This document shows, in pieces, positions 30,133-39,710 of a DNA stretch of 64,000 nucleotides. Positions within the stretch are counted from its first letter, which is position 1; every line of letters starts with the position of its first letter. The notes below the pieces were generated by a model. It was not told the origin of the DNA. It was given only the letters and a program-made list of their open reading frames with translations, and ran no database searches. A program made the translations under genes and the position numbers. This DNA comes from Chloropicon primus. Lineage: Eukaryota; Chlorophyta; Chloropicophyceae; Chloropicales; Chloropicaceae. The DNA is taken from NCBI GenBank assembly GCA_023205875.1, contig CP060759.1:659501-723500 (forward strand), read 5' to 3'.

Positions 30133-30135
30133 TTA
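29985..30135 (-). ncRNA. Candidate guide (omega) RNA downstream of the TnpB/Fanzor gene
   Basis: TnpB and Fanzor proteins use an RNA made from the 3' flank of their gene and the element end. On the minus strand this flank can form a 7-pair stem (30027-30033 with 30042-30048, 8-base loop), an adjoining 5-pair stem (30008-30012 with 30024-30028) and an ACGG/CCGT hairpin near 30095. The position and hairpin density fit a guide scaffold. The boundaries and the RNA itself are inferred, not shown. Confidence 0.35.
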
Positions 30136-32253
30136 CACACTTTTTGGTTGACGCAAGTGCTTCAGGAGGACGTTGCGTGCCCCGTTCACATCCCGACCGC
30201 ACTTGAAGCCACACTTCTGGCACTTGTACACCTCTGCTCCACCCAGGTTGTCCTTGATGTGTCCGCACCTGCCACAGGTCTTGGAGGTGTACTCCTCCGT
30301 CACGATCGCCAGCTCACTGCCGTGCAAGAGCACCTTGGAAGCCAAGAACGTTCTGAACGCATAGTGCCTCAACGTCAAGAGCGTGCGAGCCGTCTTCTTC
30401 CTGATCACTCGGCGTCTCCCGTTGTTGTTCTTCTTCACCATGTCTTGGGACTTGAACTCCGGGAGGAGGATTGTGTCGAACCTCCTGCATAGATCGTTGG
30501 CTACCTTTTTGTGAAGCTCGTTCGTCAGACCTCGAAGTTTCTCCATGCAGGCGTATTGCTGTCTCTTCAAGTCGCGGCGGTCGAGGTAAGGGAGCTTCAC
30601 CTTTGGGTCTTTGCGCTCGGAAATGATCTCATCAATCCTCCAGCAGAGGTTGAACAGCCTCGCGAAGCCTCGCTCGCCCTTGGCATACTCCCCGACGCCT
30701 TCTTGCGGCGAGTACGACGTCTGAAAGGTCCTGACTCCCGGATCCAGGGCGACAACCTTCCGCTTGTTCTCAGGCTTCAGGGGTGGCAGGCGATCCCATG
30801 GCGTCGCGATGGGAATGTGCATGTGGAACTGCCCAAGGCGATTTCTTGTGATCTTCACGGCACCCTCGATCTTGCCCCCGGGGATCTCCTCCGTCAAGTA
30901 CAGGGGCCCGCCGGCCATCTTCTTCTTGAACACCTCCAGCTTGGTCCACTTGCGTCGTTTGTTGTGCTTGGTGTCATCCTTGTGCCTCGTGTTTGGCCTT
31001 TCGATCGTCTCCACGTTCTTTAACTCTCTTGCATCAATTTCAATGGTCCAAGAGCTCGGTTGCTGACGTTGACGATACTTGAGAACGAAGCGGTGCCCCT
31101 TCTCCTCGCCGCGCTCCTTCATCGCTTCCTGCTTCGCGATGTTCGAATCCCATGCCTTGATGAGACTTCGCACGGCAGCTTGTCTGATGGCACAGGGGTA
31201 TCCTTCAGCCAAGGATGCTTCTGATTTACAAAGGCCCCGCTAACGTAGTCCCGGTCCTTGCCCACTTGGATGCGAAAAGCTCTGCCTCCAATTTGGCTCT
31301 CGAGTCTCTTCTCTCTGGCCGCGAAAAGCTCTGCCTCCTGTTTTGTCCATGGCCGTGGAGAGCATTGGATTTCTTTCAGCTCTTTCTCCAGGCCCTCAAA
31401 GACCTCAGGGCCTCGAGGTTTGGCCGTCACAAATCTGTCCAGCAGGACGGTCCAAACCAGCGGAAAACGCTCCTTCTTGACCGCCTCCAAACACTTGTTG
31501 TATGTGAAACGCGCAGCTCCCATCCAGTTGCAAAGGCACTTCGCCTGCTCAGGGTTCAAGCGCATCCTAAGCTTCCTCGTCCGTATCACCGTTCGCTCCG
31601 ACAATAGCTTGGAGGTCTTCAGTTTCTGCCCCCTCTTCCTTTTGGCGGGCGACTGCAATGTCTCGACGGATACCACAGAATCTTCTGGAAGGTTCAAGCA
31701 CGACCTCCATCCCGTCTTCGGACACTTTACCTCTACAAGTTCTCTCTTGATCGATGAGAACCAGGTCTTCTTCACGCTGTCGTCCGCCAAGCCACCCGGC
31801 TGCTTCCCTGCTTTCTTCCCCTCTTGTTGCCCTTCTTCTTGCCCTTCTTCTTGTTCTTCTTCTTGCCCTTCTTGCGAGGCTTCTTGCGAGGCTTGCCTGA
31901 CGAGCTCAGAGGCGTCCGCCTCCGGCCGCTTCCCCTTCCGCTTCCCCCCGCTTCTTGCGAGGCGTGCTCGAACCCTCCTCGAAAGCAGAGGCGGGGTCGT
32001 CACGGCGAGGCGTGCTCGAACCCTCACCCGCAGAGGCGGGGTCGTCCGCGGGAGGAAGCAGACACAACGCGTAGAGCAACTGCAAGCCCTGATTCCAGAA
32101 CGGAAGTAACGGCCGCTCCGTCGTCGGAGACTCCTGCCCCGACTTCGAAGCGCCCTGAGCATGACTCTCGCCAGAGTGCGACCTCCTTGTGGAACTCGTC
32201 GAGCCACTCCCCTGCTTCTCCTTTTTCTTACGGCGCTTCCCTGATCGCGCCAT
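30133..32253 (-). CDS. TnpB/Fanzor-type RuvC nuclease with low-complexity N-terminal extension, frame disrupted
   Basis: The C-terminal frame (30133 to about 31200) has the full TnpB/Fanzor nuclease core. RuvC-I is VALDPGVRTFQTSYS, RuvC-II is ILLPEFKSQDM, the zinc ribbon is TCGRCGHI...YKCQKCGFKCG and RuvC-III is RDVNGARNVLL. All three catalytic acids are present. The upstream frame has the N-terminal TnpB helix TRKLRMRLNPEQAKCLCNWM with GAARFTYNKCLEAV, an NLS-like KRKRGQK, and a Glu/Gln-rich extension. A third frame from the ATG at 32253 gives a basic N-terminus (MARSGKRRKKKEKQ). The switches fall at a G/C run near 31195 and a C6 run near 31946, so the copy is either decayed or mis-sequenced. 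The form resembles eukaryotic Fanzor2/IS607-type TnpB. Confidence 0.85.
31940..32045. repeat. Short tandem repeat in the TnpB/Fanzor N-terminus
   Basis: Two copies of a unit of about 50 bp containing gcgaggcgtgctcgaaccct and cagaggcggggtcgtc lie in tandem. In the N-terminal frame they encode DDPASA...EGSSTPR twice. Just downstream on the minus strand (31805-31895) is a GAAG-type low-complexity stretch giving EEGQEEGQ. Confidence 0.7.
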
Positions 32254-32775
32254 GACTGTTAGCTGCTACTGCAAGGGTTTCACTCGCTCCCCTCCTCGTA
32301 ACTCCTCGTAACTATAGATTTTCCGCTTCTCGTTTTCCAAATTGATTTTTTGGTTTTGGATGAGGACAGAAGCGGGTGACGTCAAACGGTAGAAGAGAAC
32401 GAAATGTGTGGCAGCCAGTCGATCGGAGCGACCCCGGTCGGTTTGCTTGGAGAACAGAGCGGGTAAGTGGCGACGGAGGGCGCCGTACGAGGGCTCGGGA
32501 GGGGAGGGGGTGGGACGGGGGGGAGCACGATGGACGGACTCGCGCCTCGCGCCTCGTCGTCGCGCCTCGTCGTCGTCGTTGTCGTCGTCGTCGTCGGATT
32601 TCGTGTGCCAATGATGACTGACCCACGTTTTTTGATGTCCTCCTCGTGCGTTTGTTTTTGTTTTTGTTTTTGTTTTGCGGGTGAAGGTGTGGGTGTCTCT
32701 TTGCAGGTACCGACGGACCACTTGAGGTAGAGAGCAGCGGACGAGGAGTGTTTTTCTGTCGGAAGCGACGTCGTC
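32254..32775. other. Upstream region of SHMT with probable 5' UTR intron
   Basis: A likely intron runs from GTAAGTGG at 32463 to the pyrimidine-rich ...CTTTGCAG at 32706, placing a spliced leader ahead of the SHMT ATG. It contains GTC/GTT and TTTTTG runs. A TGACGTCA site lies at about 32377. Several ORFs here are low-complexity Arg/Val frames and not genes. Confidence 0.5.
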
Positions 32776-34332
32776 ATGTCGGTATCTTTTGCTTTGAGAA
32801 GCGGGGCGAGCCGCTTGGCGTCCGTCTTGAACAACAAGGTTGGAAACCTGGCGAGCACGCTGCCCAAGGCGGTGGCGGCCGCGCGGCTGTCGAGCGCGGT
32901 GCCCGAGCTCAACGAGGAGGCCACCCCCTGGCTGAAGCACATGAACGCCTCGCTGGAGCAGATCGACCCTGAGCTTTACGACATCATCGAGCACGAGAAG
33001 GACAGGCAGAGGAAGGGCTTGGAGCTGATTCCTTCGGAGAACTTCACCTCCAAGGCGGTGATGGAGGCCCTCGGGAGCGTCATGTCCAACAAGTACTCGG
33101 AGGGCTACCCGGGCGCGAGGTACTACGGCGGGAACGAGTTCATCGACATGGCCGAGCGCCTGTGCCAGCAGAGGGCCCTCGAGGCCTTCAACCTGGACCC
33201 CAAGGAGTGGGGCGTGAACGTCCAGGCCCTGTCCGGGTCCCCCTCGAACCTCCACGTGTACTGCGCGCTGCTCAACCCCCACGACCGCATCATGGCCTTG
33301 GACCTCCCCCACGGGGGGCACCTGAGCCACGGGTACCAGACCGACAAGAAGAAGATCAGCGCCGTGAGCATCTACTTCGAGACCATGCCCTACAGGCTGG
33401 ACGAGTCGACCGGCCTTATCGACTACGACACCTTGGAGAAGAACGCGGCCCTCTTCAGGCCGAAGCTCATTGTCGCCGGAGCCAGCGCCTACGCCAGGCT
33501 CTACGACTACGGAAGGATGAGGGAGATCGCCGACAAGTCCAACGCTTGGCTCCTCGCGGACATGGCTCACATCAGCGGCCTCGTCGCCGCTGGAGTCGTG
33601 GAGTCTCCGTTTGACTACGCCGACGTCGTGACCACCACCACCCACAAGTCCCTCAGGGGGCCAAGGGGAGCCATGATCTTCTACAGGAAGGGCGTCAGGA
33701 AGCACGACAAGAAGGGAAACCCGATCATGTACGACATTGCCGACAAGATCGACTTCTCCGTCTTCCCTGGTCACCAGGGTGGCCCGCACAACCACACCAT
33801 CTCCGCCCTTTCCACCGCCTTGAAGCTCGCCGCGACCCCTGAGTTCAAGACCTACCAGGTGCAGGTCATGAAGAACTGCCAGGCTTTCGCCGAGCGCTTC
33901 AAGGAGTTGGGATACTCCCTCGTCTCGGGAGGCACCGACAACCACTTGCTCCTCATCAACTTGAAGCCGCAGGGTGTGGACGGCTCCAGAGTTGAGCGCG
34001 TCATGGAGTTGGCTCACATCGCCGCCAACAAGAACACTGTCCCAGGAGATACCAGTGCCCTTGTCCCGGGAGGAATTAGGATGGGAACGCCAGCGCTCAC
34101 CACCAGGGGATTCTTGGAGCAGGACTTCGTCGAGGTCGCCAACTTTGTGGACAGGGCTGTCAAGATCACCGCGAACATCAAGGGTCAGGTCGGACCAAAG
34201 CTCAAGGACTTCAGGGCCGCTTTGGAGGAGAAGGAGTGGCCAGAGATCACTGCATTGAAGGCTGATGTTGAGAAGTTTGCGGGAGCTTTCCCAACCATTG
34301 GGTTTGATGTCGACAACATGAGATACAAGTAA
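32776..34332 (+). CDS. SHM: Serine hydroxymethyltransferase, mitochondrial type
   Basis: This 518-residue PLP enzyme interconverts serine and glycine with tetrahydrofolate; in plants the mitochondrial form serves photorespiration. A 45-residue leader ([17 protein letters not shown]..., Arg/Ser/Leu-rich, amphipathic) precedes a full SHMT. Motifs are [49 protein letters not shown], the PLP-lysine block [16 protein letters not shown] and [16 protein letters not shown]. It is intronless within the coding region. The codon pattern (AAG, GAG, strong C/G third positions) suggests high expression. Confidence 0.97.
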   Translation: MSVSFALRSGASRLASVLNNKVGNLASTLPKAVAAARLSSAVPELNEEATPWLKHMNASLEQIDPELYDIIEHEKDRQRKGLELIPSENFTSKAVMEALGSVMSNKYSEGYPGARYYGGNEFIDMAERLCQQRALEAFNLDPKEWGVNVQALSGSPSNLHVYCALLNPHDRIMALDLPHGGHLSHGYQTDKKKISAVSIYFETMPYRLDESTGLIDYDTLEKNAALFRPKLIVAGASAYARLYDYGRMREIADKSNAWLLADMAHISGLVAAGVVESPFDYADVVTTTTHKSLRGPRGAMIFYRKGVRKHDKKGNPIMYDIADKIDFSVFPGHQGGPHNHTISALSTALKLAATPEFKTYQVQVMKNCQAFAERFKELGYSLVSGGTDNHLLLINLKPQGVDGSRVERVMELAHIAANKNTVPGDTSALVPGGIRMGTPALTTRGFLEQDFVEVANFVDRAVKITANIKGQVGPKLKDFRAALEEKEWPEITALKADVEKFAGAFPTIGFDVDNMRYK

Positions 34333-34452
34333 AATAGAGGTGCCTCGGACACACAAAAAATTTTATCAAGTTTTCGTGTGTGAAGCCAAACAACTTGCTT
34401 TCCTGTCCCGAGCTGCTCTTTCTCCCCCCCAGCCATCCCTGAAGAGGAGGAA

Positions 34453-35460
34453 TCACCACGAACCGACAGCGTGCTTGCTTGGGTTCATGAAGGCCTTGAA
34501 ATCCCACTTCGTGTCCAGTGCGAAAGGCTTGGATATCGCGACCCCCTCCCCGTCCACCTTGGCCAAGACGAACTTGTTGATGCTCGTCTTGTCTCTGTAG
34601 AAAAGCACTCGAAGGGCCTCCTGCATCAGAGAGACCGCCTCCTCCAGGGACATGTCGTCCCTCTGAAACTCCCTAAACAGCGGCCTGGACAGGTAGTTCC
34701 CGAAGCTCGTGGCGACGTGGCTGTCCGTGTACGACGTTCCCAGCATTCCTACGGAGCCGATGAAAGATTTGTTTCCCTCCTTGCCGTTCTTGTCGACTCC
34801 CGCGACCACAAGAGAGTTCCAAAGCGGGTCCATCTTGTTTCTTCTGTTGTACATCACCCTGCAGAGATACGCGTGGATCTCGCTCGGCGTCATCGTGCAG
34901 CCATCGTCGTAGCAGAAGTCCTGAGTCATGAGCTCCTCCAAAAGGTTCGAGATGTACTGAAAGTCTGAGATCTCCCCGCTCGCGCCAACGATCGTTGTGT
35001 CGTTCACGCGAATAATACGCTGGACGGACTTGTACCTCTTCGTGGAGCCGTAGGCACCCAGCATGTCGCAAGCCATCAACACTCCGTCCTTGTACTTGAT
35101 CGCAAGCACGGAGTTTCCGGTCACGTAAGGCGTCGTCGTGTGCTTTCTTGGCTCTCCCATGGCAACCTGAAAAAGAAAAAACGAAGAAGAAGAAGAAAAG
35201 CAGCAAGTCGGTCCCGTCAGCTCCTTGCCCCCGCAACCGCGCGAAGCGAAAGGGCTTGAGAGCGGTTCAGCTCGGGTTCTCACCTCTCCCTTGTCCGTCG
35301 AAGGCGCGACAGCGAAGGGCACGCTCGCTGGGTTCGCTGGGACGTGGACGTCCTCTGATCTATGATCCCCATAGGGTGCTCCGGCTTCGTTGTGGGACAC
35401 GAAAGGCGACACATGTGGCCCCGTCGCAATATGCGAAGGCAACTGGCAGTGCGGTATCAT
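34453..35460 (-). CDS. PBG1: 20S proteasome subunit beta-7 (PBG1/PSMB4)
   Basis: The core runs from MGEPRKHTTTPYVTGNSVLA to FMNPSKHAVGSW and is close to plant PBG1 (…YVTGTSVVAIKYKDG…, …NPTAGAAGSW). It is a non-catalytic beta subunit of the 20S core. A probable 117 bp intron (35167-35283; minus-strand GTGAGA...TTTTTCAG) joins in frame to an upstream exon from the ATG at 35460, giving 296 residues with a propeptide-like N-terminus of about 60. If that exon is wrong, translation starts at 35160 (MGEPRK) and the protein is 236 residues. The intron has no in-frame stop. The 3' end converges on SHMT. Confidence 0.9.
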   Translation of the reverse strand: MIPHCQLPSHIATGPHVSPFVSHNEAGAPYGDHRSEDVHVPANPASVPFAVAPSTDKGEVRTRAEPLSSPFASRGCGGKELTGPTCCFSSSSSFFLFQVAMGEPRKHTTTPYVTGNSVLAIKYKDGVLMACDMLGAYGSTKRYKSVQRIIRVNDTTIVGASGEISDFQYISNLLEELMTQDFCYDDGCTMTPSEIHAYLCRVMYNRRNKMDPLWNSLVVAGVDKNGKEGNKSFIGSVGMLGTSYTDSHVATSFGNYLSRPLFREFQRDDMSLEEAVSLMQEALRVLFYRDKTSINKFVLAKVDGEGVAISKPFALDTKWDFKAFMNPSKHAVGSW

Positions 35461-35787
35461 CCTCTACACTCCCTCTTCTCCCTCTCTCTCTCTCTCTCTC
35501 TCGTCTCTCGTCTCTCGCGCCTTCTCCTCTTCGCGATCGCTCTCTCTCTGCTAGGTTTTTTGAAACCGCTCGACAGATCAAAGGCTTGAGGACGAGGGAG
35601 AGAGCGGCTTGAGGACGAGGGAGAGAGCGGCTTGAGGACGAGGGAGAGAGGAGGGCGCAAGGTTCGTGCGCGTCTCTCTGTCTTGCTCTTTCAGAAAGAG
35701 CCGTCGCTCGAAAAAAGCAACGCGGTGGTGAAGATTTGAGGACGAGGGAGAGGGAGAGAGATTGTTTTTGTTCGTGACAGGTGACAT
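35461..35787. other. Divergent intergenic region with 27 bp tandem repeats
   Basis: It contains a (CT)n run (about 35483-35510) and three tandem units of gcttgaggacgagggagaga (about 35583-35650). A fourth, separated unit lies at about 35736. Frames across it are artefacts of the repeat. Confidence 0.6.
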
Positions 35788-36853
35788 ATGGTGCGCTTGG
35801 GGGTGACAGTGGAGATGAGGAGCTCCCGACCTGTGACGGCGTCGTCCTCCTGGATGGAGAGGCGGGGAGGGGGGAAGAACGCGAGGGGCGTCGGGTGGAG
35901 GAGAAGACATCCGTTTGTGGTGCTGGGTCCAGCCAGGGGGGGAGGTGAGAGCGGGGACTTCGTGACGGACTTGGTGGGCAAAATATTTGGCAAGGAGGTT
36001 CTGGCCGACCCAGAGCCTTTCGGTCTGAAGCGCATGACCAAGGAGGAGTGGCCCGATCAGTGGCCTGCGACAACGACGGAGTGGGCCGAGCCTCTCGAGA
36101 GCGATGACACCCCCGAGCTCCTGAAGGTCAGGCCCCTCCTCAAGCAGACTCAGATGGAGAAGCTGAAGCTTGGTTTGGCCTACGACGCGAACGTGCACGG
36201 GTGGGGCTCGGGTCCGTTCCACACCCAGCTGGACGGTCAGGGGGCTGGGCTGCTGGTTGCGACGTCCACGGACGGCCGCGTGTTTGGAGGGTACAACCCG
36301 AGGGGGTGGCTGGGGTACGGCGAGTGGCGGGACGCCATCTCCGCCTTCCTTTTCGTGTACGACGGGAGCGGGAAGCCCATCAAGTCTGCGAAGGTTGGCG
36401 GTTCGGGCATGGCCATCATCGACGAGCCAAGCAAAGGCCCGCAGTGGGGCCCTGACGGCTTGAAGATCAACTTGGAGGCCAAGGAAGCGAGGTCGAGACT
36501 CGGCACGTACTACGAGAGGACCACGCTGGGGAAGACGCTGTTCAAGGGCAGCGACCCGTCCACGCCGGTGCGCCTCAAGGACCTGAGGGTGTATGTGGCG
36601 GTCGAGGAGACGGAGCTCGCGAAGAACTACAAGCCGGTAAGAGATCCTCAGCCGCCCCTCTTGTTTTCCCCAACCAACGCCGCGCACCTCTCCGGCAGGC
36701 ACACGAAACTGACGCCCCGTGATCTCTTTGGACACGACGCAGAACGCGTTCCAGTGGCAGGAGGGCGAGCTTGAGGAGTTGAGGAAGAACGATGACAAGG
36801 ACGTGGACGGGGAGGAGCCTGGCCTCTTCGACAAGCTCTTCGGACGCAAGTAA
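35788..36853 (+). CDS. TLDc-domain protein with plastid-type leader
   Basis: Two exons (35788-36636 and 36743-36853; 106 bp intron, phase 0) give 319 residues. The leader is Arg/Ser/Gly-rich and could be a transit peptide. At about residues 131-280 is a TLDc-like domain: HGWGSGPFHTQLDGQGAGLL, then TDGRVFGGYNPRGW and DAISAFLFVYD, matching the FH..CD..G.TL....T..G..FGGY..W....AFLF pattern. TLDc proteins are linked to oxidative stress resistance and V-ATPase control. A plastid version would be unusual; the targeting is inferred. Confidence 0.72.
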
Positions 36854-37450
36854 GAGTAATAAATACAATTCAAGGGATCATATCCACCTTGATCTGGTTC
36901 GATTCGCACCTCCCTCCTCCTCCACTTGGAGATCCCATCCCACGAGCAACAAACGAACGACTCTGCCCTGAATCCACCAGCACAGAGTCCCTGCCAAAAG
37001 GATGACCTCTCCATCCTCCTCCTCCTCTCCTCCTCAATCAATCTTGGATTATGTTTTGGGGGCGATTAACCTCTACCCCTTGGTTTTGGCTGTATCCAAT
37101 CCCCAGAGGAGCGAGGTCGGCATAGGAGGACCCGGTCTGTGTCCTGAATCCACCAGCACAGAGTCCTTGCCAAAAGGATGACCCCTCCCTCCATCCTCAT
37201 CCTCCATCCTCAGCCCAGGATTTTGAGCACAATAGTGGTGTTGCATTTAAAACCCCAAGGAGCAAGGAGCGCGTTCGGCGAAGGAGAGACCCTTTGGTCG
37301 ACGGGGGTTGACAAGGACTTGAGTGAGTGGCGCGAGGAGGGACGAGGGAGGGAGGGTGAAGGGGTATCCGTAGCGCAGGAGGGGCGAGGAGAGAGAGAGA
37401 GAGGGAGGGAGTACTGAGAGGGCCGGCTGGTTGAGGGAGGAACAAGGGAG
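36854..37450. other. Intergenic with a 40 bp direct repeat, TLDc to G3BP-like
   Basis: The 40 bp sequence starting ctgaatccaccagcacagag occurs at 36968 and again at 37144 (176 bp apart) with one mismatch. Each copy is followed by TCC-rich sequence. An AATAAA lies just after the TLDc stop. Purine-rich sequence fills the last 120 bp before the next ATG. No gene is supported. Confidence 0.6.
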
Positions 37451-38332
37451 ATGGCAACGGCAGTGCCCCAGCAAGGGAGAGGGATCGAGGCGAACAGGAT
37501 GAGTGCCCCAGCGCCCACGCCGATGATATTGGAGTCGAAGACCGTGGCGACGCAGTTCGTGAAGCAGTACTACCACGTCCTGTCGAACTTTCCTGCGACC
37601 CTGCACCGCTTCTACACCGACGCGAGCACCTTGAGTCACTCGGTTGTGGGGGGAGAGACGATGCTGGTCCAGACGCAGAGGGGTATCCACGAGAAGGTGG
37701 TGGGTCTCGGCTTGGAGGGTGCCGTCCCTCAGATCCTGTCCGTGGACGCTCAGACCTCCCTCAACGGGGGGGTCGTGGTGCACACGACTGGATTTCTTAC
37801 CTTGCAGGGAACGACCACGCCCAGGCCTTTCGCCCAGGTTTTCTTCCTGGCCCAACAGGAGCACGGCTACTACGTCTTGAACGACCTGTTCTGCTGGCTT
37901 CAGAAGGAAGTCATCCCAAAGCACGAGGCGGTCGAGCCCAAGCAGGAGCAGAGCAACGAGAAGCGCGTCGATCAGCCCAAGGAGCAGGCGAAGAAAGAGG
38001 AGCCCAAGGTGGTGGCGAAGGAGACGGGGGCGACCGCCCAGGCTCCTGCGCCCGAGGAAGCTCCGGTGGTCCTGAAGGAAAACAGGGCTACAGAAGAATC
38101 GGCGCCTGCTGCGGAGGTTCCAATGACGTACGCCCAGAGAGCGGCAGCGGCGGCCAAGCGCATCTCGGTGCAAGTGCCCCAGAGCACGAACGGCAGCGAG
38201 GTGCTGGCCGCAAGAAATTGGGGGGGAGAGGAAGAAGACAAGAAGCCCACCATAATTAAAAAGAAGAGGGACAAGGGAAAGGGAAGAGGGCGGCGGGACA
38301 GAGGAGACAGGAGCAAGTCCAACAACTCGTAG
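37451..38332 (+). CDS. G3BP-like protein: NTF2 domain with basic RG-rich tail, no RRM
   Basis: This 293-residue protein has an NTF2-like domain at residues about 32-160 (VATQFVKQYYHVLSNFPATL, FYTDASTLSH, FAQVFFLAQQEHGYYVLND), typical of G3BP stress-granule proteins. The rest is a Lys/Glu/Ala-rich linker, MTYAQRAAAAAKR, and a tail KGKGRGRRDRGDRSKSNNS. Usual G3BPs add an RRM before the RG tail; none is recognisable here. The likely role is in RNA granules or ubiquitin-protease (Bre5-like) complexes. Confidence 0.8.
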   Translation: MATAVPQQGRGIEANRMSAPAPTPMILESKTVATQFVKQYYHVLSNFPATLHRFYTDASTLSHSVVGGETMLVQTQRGIHEKVVGLGLEGAVPQILSVDAQTSLNGGVVVHTTGFLTLQGTTTPRPFAQVFFLAQQEHGYYVLNDLFCWLQKEVIPKHEAVEPKQEQSNEKRVDQPKEQAKKEEPKVVAKETGATAQAPAPEEAPVVLKENRATEESAPAAEVPMTYAQRAAAAAKRISVQVPQSTNGSEVLAARNWGGEEEDKKPTIIKKKRDKGKGRGRRDRGDRSKSNNS

Positions 38333-38426
38333 TGGGACAGCTGATTTTCGCGAAAACCCTTGTTTAGAGACCTCTTTGTGTATTAGAACTAAAAAAACCT
38401 TGTGTGAACGTGAGTTCCAATTTTTT

Positions 38427-39710
38427 TTACTTGATGCCAAGTTTGTCGCCCAGGCGGTCGGGGTTGAAGTTGTCCGGCAGGAGCATGGGGGTCGCCACGT
38501 CGACCACCCTCGATTTCTGGCCCGAGAGAAGAGCGACGCAGGCGAGCGCAAACTCAAATGAAGTGCCTGGCCCCCGGGAAGTCAGGCAGTTTCCGCTCAC
38601 AACGACCCTGGCCTCGCTCGGGTTCTGCAGGCCTTCCATGAAGCCTGGGTGGCAGGTCGCCACTTGACCCTCCCCGATCAGGCCGTTGGGCTGCAAAACC
38701 ACGGCTGGCGAGGCGCAGATCGCCCCGTACAGCTTTCCAGACTCCCGCTGGCTCTTGAGCTTGCCCAACAAAGCAGAGCAGCCGGCGAGCCTTTCTGCTC
38801 CGGGCATCCCCCCGGGAAGCAAGATGGCATCGAACGATTCCGAGACGACGTCCCCAATCATCGCGTCAGCTCGAATCTGAACTTGCCTCGACGCGACAAT
38901 GTCCACCTGCGCTTCGCACGAGGCTACCGTGACCTCAAACCCGGCTCGCCGAAGCACATCGATCATGATGACGGCCTCCATTTCTTCTGTGCCACTCGCT
39001 ACGGGTATCAGCACTCGAGGGGACTCGCAAGGTTGCACAAGATTGTTTCCGTAACAAAGAAGCTGCTCTTGGCCGTCGTCTGGGAGAACCATGGGCCCCC
39101 CGACCGATTCTGCTGCTTCGCTCCCAAGCAGCTCCCGCACCAACTCCAACGAGAACTCAAATGAAGTGCCTGGCCCCCGGGAAGTCACGCAGTTTCCGCT
39201 CACAACGACCCTGGCCTCGCTCGGGTTCTGCAGGCCTTCCATGAAGCCTGGGTGGCAGGTCATTTCTCTGTCCGAGAACAGCCCGAGCCCTTGCAGAACC
39301 ACTTGCGGTGCGGCACAGACCGCGCCCACGAGCGTCTCCCTGCCCGCGTGCCCGGCCAGCACACCTCTGAGATCTGCGCTGTCCCTCAGCCTCTCAGCCC
39401 CTGGCATTCCGCCAGGAATCGCGATCAAGTCAAACGCCCTGTCCTTCACGTCCGGCAGGACGCAATCAGCTACGACGCCAACCGATCTCGAGCACGAGAC
39501 CGCAGGGCCTGCCTCAACAGACGCGACGCAGACGTCCACTCCTGCTCGCCGAAGCACATCGATCATGATCACAGCCTCCATCTCCTCGCTTCCATTCGCC
39601 ACAGGAACGAGCGCGCTCTTGCTCCCTTGAGCTCCCACCACCAACCTCCTCCCTGTCCTCTGCCCTCTGCGAGGAAACCATCTGCTGGTCTGCATCGACC
39701 GAGCCTTCAT
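38427..39710 (-). CDS. DJ1: Tandem two-domain DJ-1/PfpI protein, plastid-type leader
   Basis: This 427-residue protein has two DJ-1 domains, as in plant DJ-1 proteins. Each has the early LVPVANGSEEMEAVIMIDVL or LIPVASGTEEMEAVIMIDVL, the nucleophile elbow with Cys (VGAVCAAPQVVL; YGAICASPAVVL) and CHPGFMEGLQNPSEARVVVS. The leader (MKARSMQTSRWFPRRGQRTG) suggests plastid or mitochondrial import. DJ-1 proteins are redox-sensing glyoxalase/deglycase-type enzymes. The two domains share a stretch of about 108 bp at near identity (38551-38658 and 39154-39261). The ATG at 39710 is used; the long frame beyond it crosses duplicated promoter sequence. Confidence 0.92.
   Translation of the reverse strand: MKARSMQTSRWFPRRGQRTGRRLVVGAQGSKSALVPVANGSEEMEAVIMIDVLRRAGVDVCVASVEAGPAVSCSRSVGVVADCVLPDVKDRAFDLIAIPGGMPGAERLRDSADLRGVLAGHAGRETLVGAVCAAPQVVLQGLGLFSDREMTCHPGFMEGLQNPSEARVVVSGNCVTSRGPGTSFEFSLELVRELLGSEAAESVGGPMVLPDDGQEQLLCYGNNLVQPCESPRVLIPVASGTEEMEAVIMIDVLRRAGFEVTVASCEAQVDIVASRQVQIRADAMIGDVVSESFDAILLPGGMPGAERLAGCSALLGKLKSQRESGKLYGAICASPAVVLQPNGLIGEGQVATCHPGFMEGLQNPSEARVVVSGNCLTSRGPGTSFEFALACVALLSGQKSRVVDVATPMLLPDNFNPDRLGDKLGIK

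Larger units (their letters stand above)
29985..32253 (-). mobile_element. TnpB/Fanzor-carrying element (IS607/IS605-like), boundaries unresolved
   Basis: This is the span of the TnpB-like gene plus its candidate guide RNA. No tnpA transposase (serine or Y1 recombinase) lies in the window and no terminal inverted repeats are evident. It is therefore a TnpB-only copy, mobile in trans at best. IS607/IS605 elements normally leave no target duplication, so element ends cannot be set without an empty-site comparison. Confidence 0.6.

Noticed and set aside
32266-34356. 696-codon minus-strand ORF opposite SHMT
   Set aside because: It mirrors the SHMT coding strand. Codon bias on a GC-rich gene leaves the antisense frame open.
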